Part shown: piece by piece, positions 47,091 through 56,317 of the stretch
Position numbering within the stretch: position 1 is the stretch's first letter
How the letters are laid out: every line of letters starts with the position of its first letter
From: Bromus sterilis
Taxonomy: Eukaryota; Streptophyta; Magnoliopsida; Poales; Poaceae
Assembly (NCBI GenBank): GCA_950022295.1
Contig: OX465600.1
Location: 235,187,782-235,251,781, forward strand
DNA: 64,000 nucleotides
Direction of reading: 5' to 3'
Made by a program: the position numbers and the translations under genes
Notes under the pieces: model-generated
The model's database searches: none
Seen by the model: the letters and a program-made list of their open reading frames with translations, nothing else
What the model was told of the DNA's origin: nothing

Positions 47091-47301
47091 AATTCAAGGC
47101 CCTAAGCACGCCGAAGTGGACAACAACGAGGAGGAAGACTTTTCTTTTTATATTTTGTAGTCTACTTTTATTTTTACACTTGTAATGCTCATATGTTGTA
47201 ATGTCATGTAATAGCTATGTTGGAATTCTTAATCAGGGGTTTTCTCTCCGAAGATGTAATTAACAGTTCTTTTATGTATATGTAAGAGTTCTGGAAATAA
47301 A
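47091..47301 (+). other. Possible terminal exon with poly(A) signal
   Basis: After an acceptor-like tgttagcacag, one frame reads a short acidic stretch (HAEVDNNEEEDFSF) to a TAG near 47158. AT-rich sequence with an AATAAA at 47296-47301 follows. Together with the TATA box at 27249 it could be the end of one old transcription unit of about 4 kb, before the LINE and element C inserted. The call is weak: no domain and no splice proof. Confidence 0.25.
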
Positions 47302-47400
47302 GTACCTGCAATGTTTGATTTCTCCTTTATGTTATGCATTTATGCATTTAAATTATACTATCTGTCTCTATGACGTGGATGCTTTAGTATTACTTATTCT
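47302..47400. other. Unassigned junction region
   Basis: AT-rich. The left boundary of the Athila LTR F lies somewhere in or just after this stretch; I cannot place it from sequence alone. Confidence 0.4.
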
Positions 47401-48144
47401 ATTGCCCCATTTTCCCGTAATCAATTACTCAAACACAATCTGAACATAGTCTCATAATCCATCAGATCCCATCAAACTCAGCATAGCAACAGCAGAAATA
47501 TTACATATGTGCCTCGAGCATGTAGGGCAGCTCACGAGGTCTAAACCATGAAGAACAGAGAGGGGAGGAGAACATCACATAGCTACTGATCATAGACCCA
47601 TGGTCCAAGGTGGACTACTCACGGTTCATCCGGGAAGCATCCATGGTGGTGGAGAATCTCCTGGAGGTGGTTCCTCCCTCCGGCAGGGTGCCAGGAAGAG
47701 GGCTCCTGGTGCTCCCGATCTTGGAAACGCGGTGGCGGCGGAACAGAGGAGAGATCGCGAAAAAGGGTTCCGTCCTCGAGGGTTTCGGGATGAGAGGGAT
47801 ATATAGGCGAAGGGGGGCAGCCAGAGGTGGACCAGGGGCCCCAGGCGCCCCCTGGCCGCCTGGGCCACCCCTGGCTCCCCTCTGGCCCAACTTGGGCTCT
47901 TCCCGAAGCTTCCTGTACGCTGATTTTTCCTATATTTTCCACGTAATTTTTCTGGCACTTTAAGTAATGGGAAAACCTGAAATACAAAAACAGCAGAAAA
48001 CAGGAACTGGCACTGGGGTGCACTGAGTTAATAGGTTAGTCCAAATATGATCAAAAGTGTATGGAAGTGCATCAATATCGTAGAAATATCACACAAAAGA
48101 TGCATGGAACAAGCAGAAATTACAGATACGTTTTGGACGTATCA
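47400..48144 (-). repeat. 3' LTR of element F, probably truncated
   Basis: The right end, with the LTR start motif, is firm (48144). It includes a GC-rich stretch about 47815-47900 (ggggccccaggcgccccc) similar to that in the LTR of E. No ...atca type end with a clear partner was found on the left, hence the approximate start. Confidence 0.6.
47799..47806 (-). promoter_or_regulatory. TATA box of the element F LTR
   Basis: Minus-strand ctatatat in cgcctatatatccctc, just downstream, in element orientation, of the GC-rich stretch. Confidence 0.55.
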
Positions 48145-49942
48145 ACATCCCCAAGCTTAATTCCTGCTCGTCCTCGAGTAGGTAAATGATAACAAGCATA
48201 ATTTCTGTGGTGACATGCTACCAACCATATAAGAACTTTTAAGTAAAGCAATCAAGGCATGTAATTCAATTCAAGTCATAACAGGCAAGAGTCTATATTA
48301 GCATTGAAACAAGCAACATAAGAACATAAAGGTGCAAGAGCTCTCGCTGTCCGTGAATCGAATGTCTGCAAATGGTGTTTGCGTGCAAGAAAGGGGATAG
48401 GGATATACGAGAGTGTAAAACATAGTTTTTATTGTTGAGAACTTAATCTACTAAAGTTTCACACTTGGTCTTCTTAGGAATCTTATCTTGACTCATCCCC
48501 AGACCACTAGCTAGGTACAAGTCAAAACGATCCACTCCCTTTCGATATTTTGAGCACTCATGCAATGGATGAGCGTAAGCAAGAAAATTGACACTTAGGA
48601 TGGCAAGGAGAGAAAAATGATGAAGGAGGAAGACAAAAAGGGTGTGAAAGGCTCACATCAATGAGGACAATCATAGGCGAGAGAAAGCCAAATGATAGAT
48701 ATGATGTGAGGAGTAGGGATTGCCATGCAGCGGATGCACATATGAGCTAATGAAAGCTCTCCAATGGAACTAGTGGGGGTGCATACAACTTGCTTGCTCA
48801 AGAAGACCTAGAGCTCATTTGAGGAGGCTCATCATTGGAATATGCAAGCCAAGTTCTATAGTGTGAAGGTCCCCACATAGCTATATGAATGAATGATAAT
48901 CTCTATGGAGTACAAGATATAAGAGGGAGTACGAGTGTGGATCTCTCAAAAGGAATAGTAGTGTGCCCCTTCTCTCCTTTTATTTATTTTTCTCTTTTTT
49001 CTATTTTTTCTATTTATTTTTGGTGGCCTCAATGGCTCTTTCTATTTCTCTCATTTTTCCTCTTTGGGATCTTTTGATTTTGTCCTCTTTGGGATCCTTC
49101 GATTTTTTCCTCTTTGGGATCTTTTCCTCACTTTAGGGGCAACACTCTATATATTATAAGAAGTATAGAAGATCTTTCACACTTTACAAAAGTACTCATC
49201 ATAAAGAAAATGAAACTATCACGAAGTATGCAAATGTATGCCTCTACCAGTGTAGCAGGATATGCAATGATACTAGCGCGTCATGTAGCAATGATTAGGG
49301 CAAGGCCCAACTAGCATGCGGCTCATCGATAAGCAAAAGAATGTATGACATGAAGATCAAGTCATGAGAAGGTGGATGTTGCATGGCAATGTATCTCGGA
49401 AAGGCTATGGAAATGCCTTGATAGGTAGGTATGGTGGCTGTTTTGAGGAAGGATATAATGAGGCTTATGATGACAGAGCGTATCGTGCCAAGGATTTGTA
49501 TGCATCGGCGAATTATGCGCCAACTCCCGAGGTGAGAAAGGGCAATGCACGGTACCGAAGAGGCTATAAAAATATGGCTGGGTGGAAGTGTCAACTTTCG
49601 AATATTCACATTAGTCCGAAGAACTCATGCACTTATTATCGGTAACTCTCAATCTAATTAGGAGTTTCTCAAAGAGACAAGTACCCCGAGGAGGAGTGTA
49701 TGGGGGTTTGGTTATCCTTGCGCATCCTCGACTCATGGTACGTGAGTGTACTCTAATATTCAATCCCTCCAAAGATTAGTGATCCATCTAGTAGCTAAAG
49801 TTCTCAACTAATTTTGTAGGTTTTTCGAAAATAAACACGGATTGCCCAAAATACGACATCTATCACTAATAGGCTAAAGCTCTTGACACAAAAAGTTCAA
49901 ATGTTACTCATAGCAATACCTGAAAACTATTGCAAGTTACTA

Positions 49943-50036
49943 CTCCCTCCGATCCATAATAAGTGTCGTCCATCTAGTACAAAGTTTGTACTAGCTTAGT
50001 ACAAAATGAGCGACACTTATTATGGATCGGAGGGAG
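49943..50036. mobile_element. Stowaway-type MITE (94 bp)
   Basis: Terminal inverted repeats ctccctccgatccataataa with perfect pairing over at least 26 bases, flanked by TA on both sides (49941-49942, 50037-50038). The ctccctcc start and TA target mark a Stowaway (Tc1/mariner) MITE of the grass type. It cannot move without a transposase from elsewhere. Confidence 0.95.
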
Positions 50037-51269
50037 TACTATAATTGAATAGCAACCTCAACTACCTACTTCATATCAAGACACAAAACTCAGTGCAACA
50101 GGCAACTCTCTAAACAAGACAAACATGAAAACTCAAGAGAGTTCCAGCAAAAAACTAAACAAAATCTCTTAAAAATATAAACATGAAAACTAAGAGCTAA
50201 ACATGACAGCAGCTATGAAAAAGATAAAGAACACACACAACAAAGATAAGCATGAAAATCCTATGTTGTGTTCTAGGGTGAAGTGGAGCGTGTTCCTCTC
50301 CCACACAAAGAAATATGGGTTCTAACTTTTTATGAACAGCAAGCGAAGCTAAAGAAAACTAAAAAGGAAATAAAGAGCAAGACGCTCCAAGCATGCACAT
50401 AACGCATGAAGTGATAAAAATATAGTGGAACGAAAGACGGACTAATAATTGTTGATGGAGAAGGGGATGCATGGGGGCGTCCCCAAGCATAGATGCTTGA
50501 GTCTTCTTGAATATTTCTTGGGGGTGCACGGGGGCATCCCCAAGCTTGAGCGTCTGACCCTTCTGAATCTTCTTATATTATCTTCTCTCGCACACTTGAA
50601 AACTCCCTTCATACATAACTCATCATAATCTGATTAGCGAGGTTAGTACCCACAATAAAATAATTTTTCTCTATTGGAAATAAGGATATTCTTGAAGATA
50701 TAATTTTTCTCAAGATCTCCAAAAAAATTTTGCAAAGAAAAAGCAAGCTTAAGGTTTGCAAAATGAAGAAAAGGCAAAACATGACAGAATATGTGAAAAA
50801 CAGACCAGCAGGTAGTAAATAATTTTTTAGGGGCACTTCTGCAACTCAAATCAAAAAACTCAGAACATACGAAAGTTCTACGATTGTATAGAGCACACTG
50901 TGTAAAAACTTCAGGTCAAAAAGATGAACTGGGATTTTTCTATGATTTTTCCCGTCACGAGGACAGAATCTGTTTTTTGGACAATATGTCACAACTTTCA
51001 CTTCCCTTGTCATATGAGCCTATAAATGGCACAAAGCTTGAAAATTAAAGATACAATGATGTTGCTACAGTAGTAACAATCATCAAGACCACTAAAAACA
51101 GAAGAAAAACAAAAAGGAAAACCTAAATTCGTTGCGGGCTGCCTACCGAAAGCGCTTCTTTAAAGCCATTAGCTAGGCTTAAAGCAAAAGATCAAGTCTT
51201 ATCAAGAAAATAACTAGCCCGTGTGACGGACTCAAAAGGTAACTTAATCTTCTTTCTAGGGAAGTGTTC

Positions 51270-51274
51270 CATCC
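51270..51274 (+). repeat. Presumed target duplication of element E, left copy
   Basis: catcc directly before the LTR of E. The right copy would lie beyond the window, so this is not confirmed. Confidence 0.4.
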
Positions 51275-52658
51275 TGATACGTCTCAAACGTATCTACTTT
51301 TCCAAACACTTTTGCTATTGTTTTGCCCTCATTCTTGCATGATTTGGACGAAACTAACCCGGACTAACGTTGTTTTCAGCAGAGCTGCCTGTATGGTTTT
51401 ATTGTGTGCAGGAAAATGGATTTTTAGACGTTCCAGAAAACTCCCAGAAAAATACCAGAAAATCCACGCGCCCGAAGGAGCCAGAAGCCAGAAGTGGGAC
51501 CAGAGGGGAGCCCTGGGGGCCCCAGGCGCCCCCCTAGCGCGGCCAGGGGTGGGGTCGCGCCCTTTGGCCGCCTGGGGGCCTCCCCCTCATCTGGTTCCCT
51601 ACCGAGACTCCTATTTATCCCCGTGACGGGAAAACCCCAGAACAGAAGTCGTTTTCCCAGTTTCCGTCGCGAAGCCGCCGCCACCCTCTATTCTTCTTCG
51701 GGAGGGCTAATCTGGAGGCTGATTTGGCCTCCGGAGAGGGGAGATCGTCGCCATCGTCATCATCATCACCAATCCATCCATCCTCCATGACTTCTCTTCA
51801 CATGTGTGAGTAACTCCCTGCTGTAAGCAAAGGGGATGGTAGGGATTGGATGAGTTTGATCATGTAATAGTTCGTAAGATTGTTGGGGGCATGTTGCCTA
51901 TCATCTAGATTGGTGTTTATCTTCTTTGCTTCAACTTGTTGCTCTTAATGCTTGTCACTTTGGGCCCAAGTGCCATGTTTTCAGATCTGAACCCTATGTG
52001 TTTTCATGAATATATTTGTGTTCTAGATCCTATCTATGAGTTGTATGCACCTATTATGGTCCGGAACCGGCGATCCCAAAGGTGACAGCTTGGGACACCA
52101 AAGGGGATGGTCCATAATTTGAGGATTCCTTGTATCCATTGAGTTTATTGCTTTGTTCCGGTGCTCTTTGACAGGAGCACCTTAATCTCCATAAGTTCCC
52201 TTTGGCCCCGTTCGTAGCGGGATGGTAGGACAAAAGATGTTGTGCAAGTTCTTATTGCAAGCACGCACAACTACCTACGGGATACATGCCTATTGTTTGA
52301 TATTTTCCTAGATGATCATTGCTTTTCTGTGTGCCTTGCCCCGTGTTAGAATCTATTATATGTTCACTCTCATCCATGCAGCGCCCAACCATCCATCTCC
52401 CTAGCCTACAGTGTTTTCAATCCTGCTGGTTATTAGTTGTTACTTTTGTTGTTTACTTTTCACTGTCGTCACCATCACTATCATATTACCATTACCATTT
52501 ATCTTTTGTTGCAAGCAAGTATATTTCAGGTGCGGTTGAATTGACAACTCAACTGTCAAAGCTTATAAATACTCTTTGGATCCCCGTGTGTCGAATAAAT
52601 AAATTGGGTTAACTTACCCGCGAAGACTATCTCGATCCCTTACGCCTGTGGGGCATCA
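51275..52658 (+). repeat. 5' LTR of element E (1,384 bp)
   Basis: Begins tgatacgtctcaaacgtatc and ends gggcatca (TGAT/ATCA termini). It contains a GC-rich block at about 51480-51600, a possible TATA-like ctatttat near 51613, and a 3' half homologous to fragment D (15982-16616). Confidence 0.88.
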
Positions 52659-52670
52659 AGCAGCGTTTTC

Positions 52671-52688
52671 TGGCGCCGTTGCCGGGGA
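52671..52688 (+). other. Primer-binding site of element E (tRNA-Asp)
   Basis: tggcgccgttgccgggga is complementary to the 3' end of plant tRNA-Asp and lies 12 bases after the LTR. This PBS is typical of Athila elements and differs from the Met-type PBS of A, B, C and G. Confidence 0.9.
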
Positions 52689-52745
52689 GCATAGCAATAT
52701 TTACAAGTCTACTTGAAGTATCCTGCCTGCTGCACATTATCCGCT

Positions 52746-54259
52746 ATGGGTAAGAAAGGAGACCCCAAGGTTCCGATCTTACCATCCCGTACAAGAAAAG
52801 GTACTGTTCTGAACACTAGCGCTACACTTGATTCACCTTCTGTTATGAGTAAGTTTACTTCACCACCACCACATGATGCTTCTATTGAGTCTGTCACTAT
52901 GTCCGATACTTTTGATGATGCTTCCACTACTATTGATGATGCTACTTTTCTTGGTCACTATATTGAAACTCAGACTGCTAAGGCTGCAGCAGAATCCAAG
53001 ACCGAGACCCCTGCTACCTATATTACTACCTGCAAAACCTTTGGTTACCCGTGCTTAGATGAACTCAAGGAGAGAATCCTTGATGATGATTATGTTACTC
53101 TTGATGATGATTTTTGCAGGGAACTCATAGAGTGTGTCGACTCTGACCCTGGTGCTGTTAAGGAGTTGCTCAAAAAGCACTCCATGAAGAACAAAGTTAT
53201 TCCCGATCCTAAATTTTCCACATCCCCTATATGCATCACTGATCCTGATTATGATTTCTCTGTTGATCTTTCACTTATATCCACATTCGAGGCTGACCCC
53301 TTTTATGGCAGAGAAAATGATGATGCTATAGCACACTTGACCAAACTCGCTGAGCTAGGTAATCTATTCACTATTGATGAGAAGATACGAAACTTCTATG
53401 TGGCCAAGCTTTTTCCTTTTTCTTTGAAGGAAGACGCTAAATCATGGTACGATGCACTACCCTATGGTTCCATTAAAAGTCCTCAGGATTTAGTCCAATT
53501 CTTTGTTGATAAATATTTCCCAGCTCATTTGCAACATGCTGCTTTGCAAAGAATCTATAACTTAAACAATTGCAGGATGAGCACCTCCCTAAAGCTTGGG
53601 GGAGGTTTTGTGATTTACTTAAGGTTATGCCGGGACATGGAGTCCCCAAGAATGAACTACTTGATATATTTTACGCTGGTTTAATCGATGAATCCAGATC
53701 CTACCTGGATAGTTGTGCTAGTTGTGTTTTCAGGGAAAGAACATCGGACGATGCAGAAGAATTAATGTGCAAAATTGCCAAGAACTATGAAGATTGGTCC
53801 GTTCCTGAACCACTTCTACCACCGAAAAAGAGGAGCATGCTTGTTCTGAGCCCCGAAGATATGCAAGAAGCAAAGAAGTCTATAAAGGAGAAAGGTATTA
53901 AAGCCGAAGACGTGAAGAATCTACCGCCTATCGAGAAGTTGTGTGAGCCTACTACTCGCCCTCCCTTGGTAGAGGTACACTCTCTATTATACTTTATTGA
54001 AAGTGACATCCCTAAAGGTAAGCCTCCCGACCAATGCTTAGATGAGCTTGATAATTTTATTTTTAAGCAAGACCATTTTAATAGGAGGTTACAAAGCCAG
54101 TTGCATGATAACTCGCTTGCTATCAAAAGTTTGTGTGGTGTTCTAGAAAGAACAGTTAATGATGTTAAATGTCTTGTTAAGCATTTTCATATGGTTCAAA
54201 CTCAGCTTGAACAAATTTCTAATGTGCAAAAAGATTTTCTTGCTAATAATGCCAAATAG
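52746..54259 (+). pseudogene. gag: gag of element E, frameshifted
   Basis: Starts at Met 52746 (MGKKGDPKVPILPS); an upstream in-frame Met at 52713 is possible. The capsid-type gag domain is recognisable by AKSWYDALPYGSI, FFVDKYFPAHLQ and, after a frame change near 53570, AWGRFCDLLKVMPGHG and LLDIFYAGLIDESRSYLDS. The first frame would run to 53684. The second ends at TAG 54257-54259, after a likely coiled-coil part (LKVMP... to QLEQISNVQKDF). Particle formation would need frame repair, so this copy is dead. Confidence 0.82.
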
Positions 54260-54837
54260 GACATACAAGCTTATGGCATCAAAACTAGGGGTGGAACACA
54301 CACCCAGGACCCACTCTATCCTGAGGGGCATCCAAAGGGGATCGAGCAAGATTCTCAAGTACAAGAAGAAGACGAGACTATTAACTCTCCGAAGAAAAAG
54401 AAAAAGAAGAAACACAAGGAGGCTGACAATCCCGATGATACTATTACAAGTGAAAAGCCAGCTGTTGATCCTAACAGCATATCTACCTCCGATGCTGAAA
54501 CAGAATACAGTGCCGAGCCTGAAGAAAAGGATGCGGAGAAGGACGATTCTCCTAAGGTAAGAGAAGAAGAAGCACCCGATAAACGCAAGAGGTACTCTAG
54601 AGAAGACTTCATTGCAAGAAGACATGGGAAGGAAAGAGAACCATGGATACAGAAGCCCATGCCCTTTCCAGGTAAGTCCCTCAAATCTAAAGAATAAGAG
54701 CATTATAATAAATTTTGTGAATGGATGAAACCTCTTTTTCTTCAAATCCCTTTGTCTGATGCTATTAAGTTACCTCCCTATTCGAAATATATGGTGTTAC
54801 AAATAAAAGAAAAGTTCCTAATGAGGCAATATCTACT
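54260..54837 (+). pseudogene. gag: gag-protease linker of element E
   Basis: Beyond the TAG, the same frame codes a highly charged Lys/Glu/Asp-rich linker (EDETINSPKKKKKKK type) and then FIARRHGKEREPWIQKP. Another TAA lies near 54693, and a frame change before 54838 leads into protease. Low-complexity charged linkers like this are common in Athila gag-pro. Confidence 0.65.
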
Positions 54838-55416
54838 ATGCTTGCTAACTACTCTTTCAGTGGCAAGATTCCTAAGAAGCTCGGTGATCCAGGTATACCC
54901 ACCATTCCTTTCTCCATAAAGAATAATTATGTCAGAACTGCTTTATGTGATCTTGGTGCAGGAGTGAGTGTTATGCCTTTATCTCTTTACAAAAGGCTTT
55001 GTTTAGAGAAACTAATCCCTACAGATATCTCTCTTCAGATGGCTGACAAGTCAACAGCTGTCCCCATTGGTATTTGTGAGGATGTTCCTATTGAAGTTGC
55101 TAACTGTTTGATCCTTACAGATTTTGTTGTGCTTGACATGCCCGAGGATGGGAGCATGTCCATTATTCTTGGTAGACCTTTTCTTAACACCGCAGGTGCT
55201 ATTATTGATTGCAATAAAGGAAATGTCACTTTCAACGTTGATGATAAAGAACACACGGTGTATTTTCCAAAGAAGATCGACAAGAGGCATGGCCTTAACT
55301 CTATAGAGAATATCGAGACCGTGAAGATTGGAGAATGGGACTGTCCACTACATGTGCACCACAAATACAAAACCATTATGGTGGGGACAATGTCCATTAA
55401 AGTAAAGGTGCAATGA
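54838..55416 (+). pseudogene. pol: Athila-type aspartic protease of element E
   Basis: Retropepsin-type domain with LCDLGAGVSVMPLSLYKRL, where the DLGA corresponds to the catalytic DTGA, then IILGRPFLNTAGAIIDC, typical of Athila proteases. It would process the element's polyprotein. The open frame begins at an internal Met; the natural join with gag is broken upstream. It ends at TGA 55414-55416, with no RT after it, which is unusual: in a complete Athila element RT, RNase H and integrase follow. Confidence 0.82.
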
Positions 55417-55982
55417 TCACTTCATAAGAGGGGAGACTTCTTGTTCTATATATCGCCGGTTTGTTGGTAAGACTTGATCAACCTTACTAGTGAGCTTGTT
55501 TTATATAGGTAAAAAGTTAAGCTTGTTATGTTTTCATTTGCTTTAGCTTTCATTCTCTTTGCTGTACCAAGTTTATATGTTTTTGAAGCTTCACAATACT
55601 AATCACTGCCTTAAGTTTTCAGAAAGTTTTGCAGCTTTTTGAACTCCGAGAAATTTTCAACAGTGAAGTTTTCAGAAAAATTCCAGAAAAATAAAAAAAA
55701 ATTCCATGCCGGGAGTGACCGGGAGGCACCTGGGGCTGACCAGGGGGGCCACCAGTGGACCAGGCGGCCAGCTGGCGCGGCCTGCCCCCTGGCCGCGCCC
55801 ACAGGGCGCCTGGGGCCCATAGGGCCCACTTCCTGGTATATCTTCTTCCTCCTCCTTCCTCTCTCTCCAAAAACACGAGTTCTGCATTTTGTTCTTGTGT
55901 TCTTGCTGCCCTCCGTCCAGAATTTCGATCTCACTCTACGGCCCATCATTTGAGCTGAGATTTTGGGCAAATACTCTCTGAA
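55417..55982 (+). promoter_or_regulatory. LTR-like leader ahead of Athila ORF1 in element E
   Basis: No coding sequence. From about 55620 it has the same order of features as the promoter region of E's own LTR: repeated ttccagaaaa motifs, a GC-rich block (ggcgcctggggccc), a TATA-like ggtatatctt (about 55833) and a pyrimidine-rich stretch, then the ATG of ORF1 at 55983. It may act as an internal promoter or be a leftover of recombination. Confidence 0.45.
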
Positions 55983-56317
55983 ATGAGTTTGCTAGGAAGA
56001 GCAAAGGGGTGGCTTGGGAAGAAGAGGCCCGAGCGCTCCGATCGAGTTACAAGAGCTGCAGCTTCACCCTCGACTGCTAGGGTGAGCTACAACGAAGATC
56101 ATGTGCCCTTAGAGTTGTTGGAGGACACAAATTCAGCACGTGCAATGACTTTCCCGTGCAATGAATTCCTTGAAGCTGCAGGAATTAAGGAGGAGTTCTA
56201 TAATCTTTGTGCTAATGCAGTTCTGACGCGGCTCGCAATGTGTCGTGTTACCCAGTATAAAAAACTCACCTCGTGTTTCATTAACAGTTTTAGATATAAC
56301 CTTGATGCTGGTTCTGT
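55983..56317 (+). pseudogene. Athila ORF1-like protein, N-terminal part, interrupted by element G
   Basis: Open from ATG 55983 (MSLLGRAKGWLGKKRPERS). The region FPCNEFLEAAGIKEEFYNLCANA and the ending LTSCFINSFRYN match what I know of the Athila ORF1 family of grass Gypsy elements, whose function is unknown. The frame is intact up to the target duplication of G (56313-56317) and resumes in the same frame after it at 63665. I take the Met at 55983 as the start because a leader-like region precedes it. Confidence 0.75.
56313..56317 (+). repeat. Target site duplication of element G, left copy
   Basis: tctgt, repeated at 63665-63669 directly after the G 3' LTR. Confidence 0.92.

Larger units (their letters stand above)
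47400..51274 (-). mobile_element. Athila-type Gypsy element F, 3' LTR and 3' internal region (minus strand)
   Basis: The LTR start tgatacgtccaaaacgtatc is readable on the minus strand, ending at plus position 48144. It is followed by the polypurine-like tract cttggggatgt (reverse of 48145-48157) and a long non-coding internal region with several cccccaagcttgagc-type motifs (near 50490-50550), as in the 3' half of Athila elements. Element E interrupts it at 51275; the rest should lie right of the window. The left LTR end is unclear, so its start coordinate is approximate. Confidence 0.7.
48145..51274 (-). other. Non-coding internal region of element F
   Basis: No convincing coding sequence on either strand. 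Apart from the MITE, I see a triple tcctctttgggat repeat with a period of about 26 bp (49058, 49084, 49109), and two copies of gggggcgtcc/gggggcatcc plus ccaagc near 50470 and 50530. Short open frames here have no recognisable domain. Confidence 0.6.

Noticed and set aside
47600..48023. Overlapping open frames on both strands near the Athila LTR F
   Set aside because: GC-rich LTR promoter region; no domain.
52671..52688. tRNA-like sequence
   Set aside because: This 18-base match to tRNA-Asp is a primer-binding site; no cloverleaf can form. The Met-type sites at 26, 6602, 41145 and 59389 likewise.
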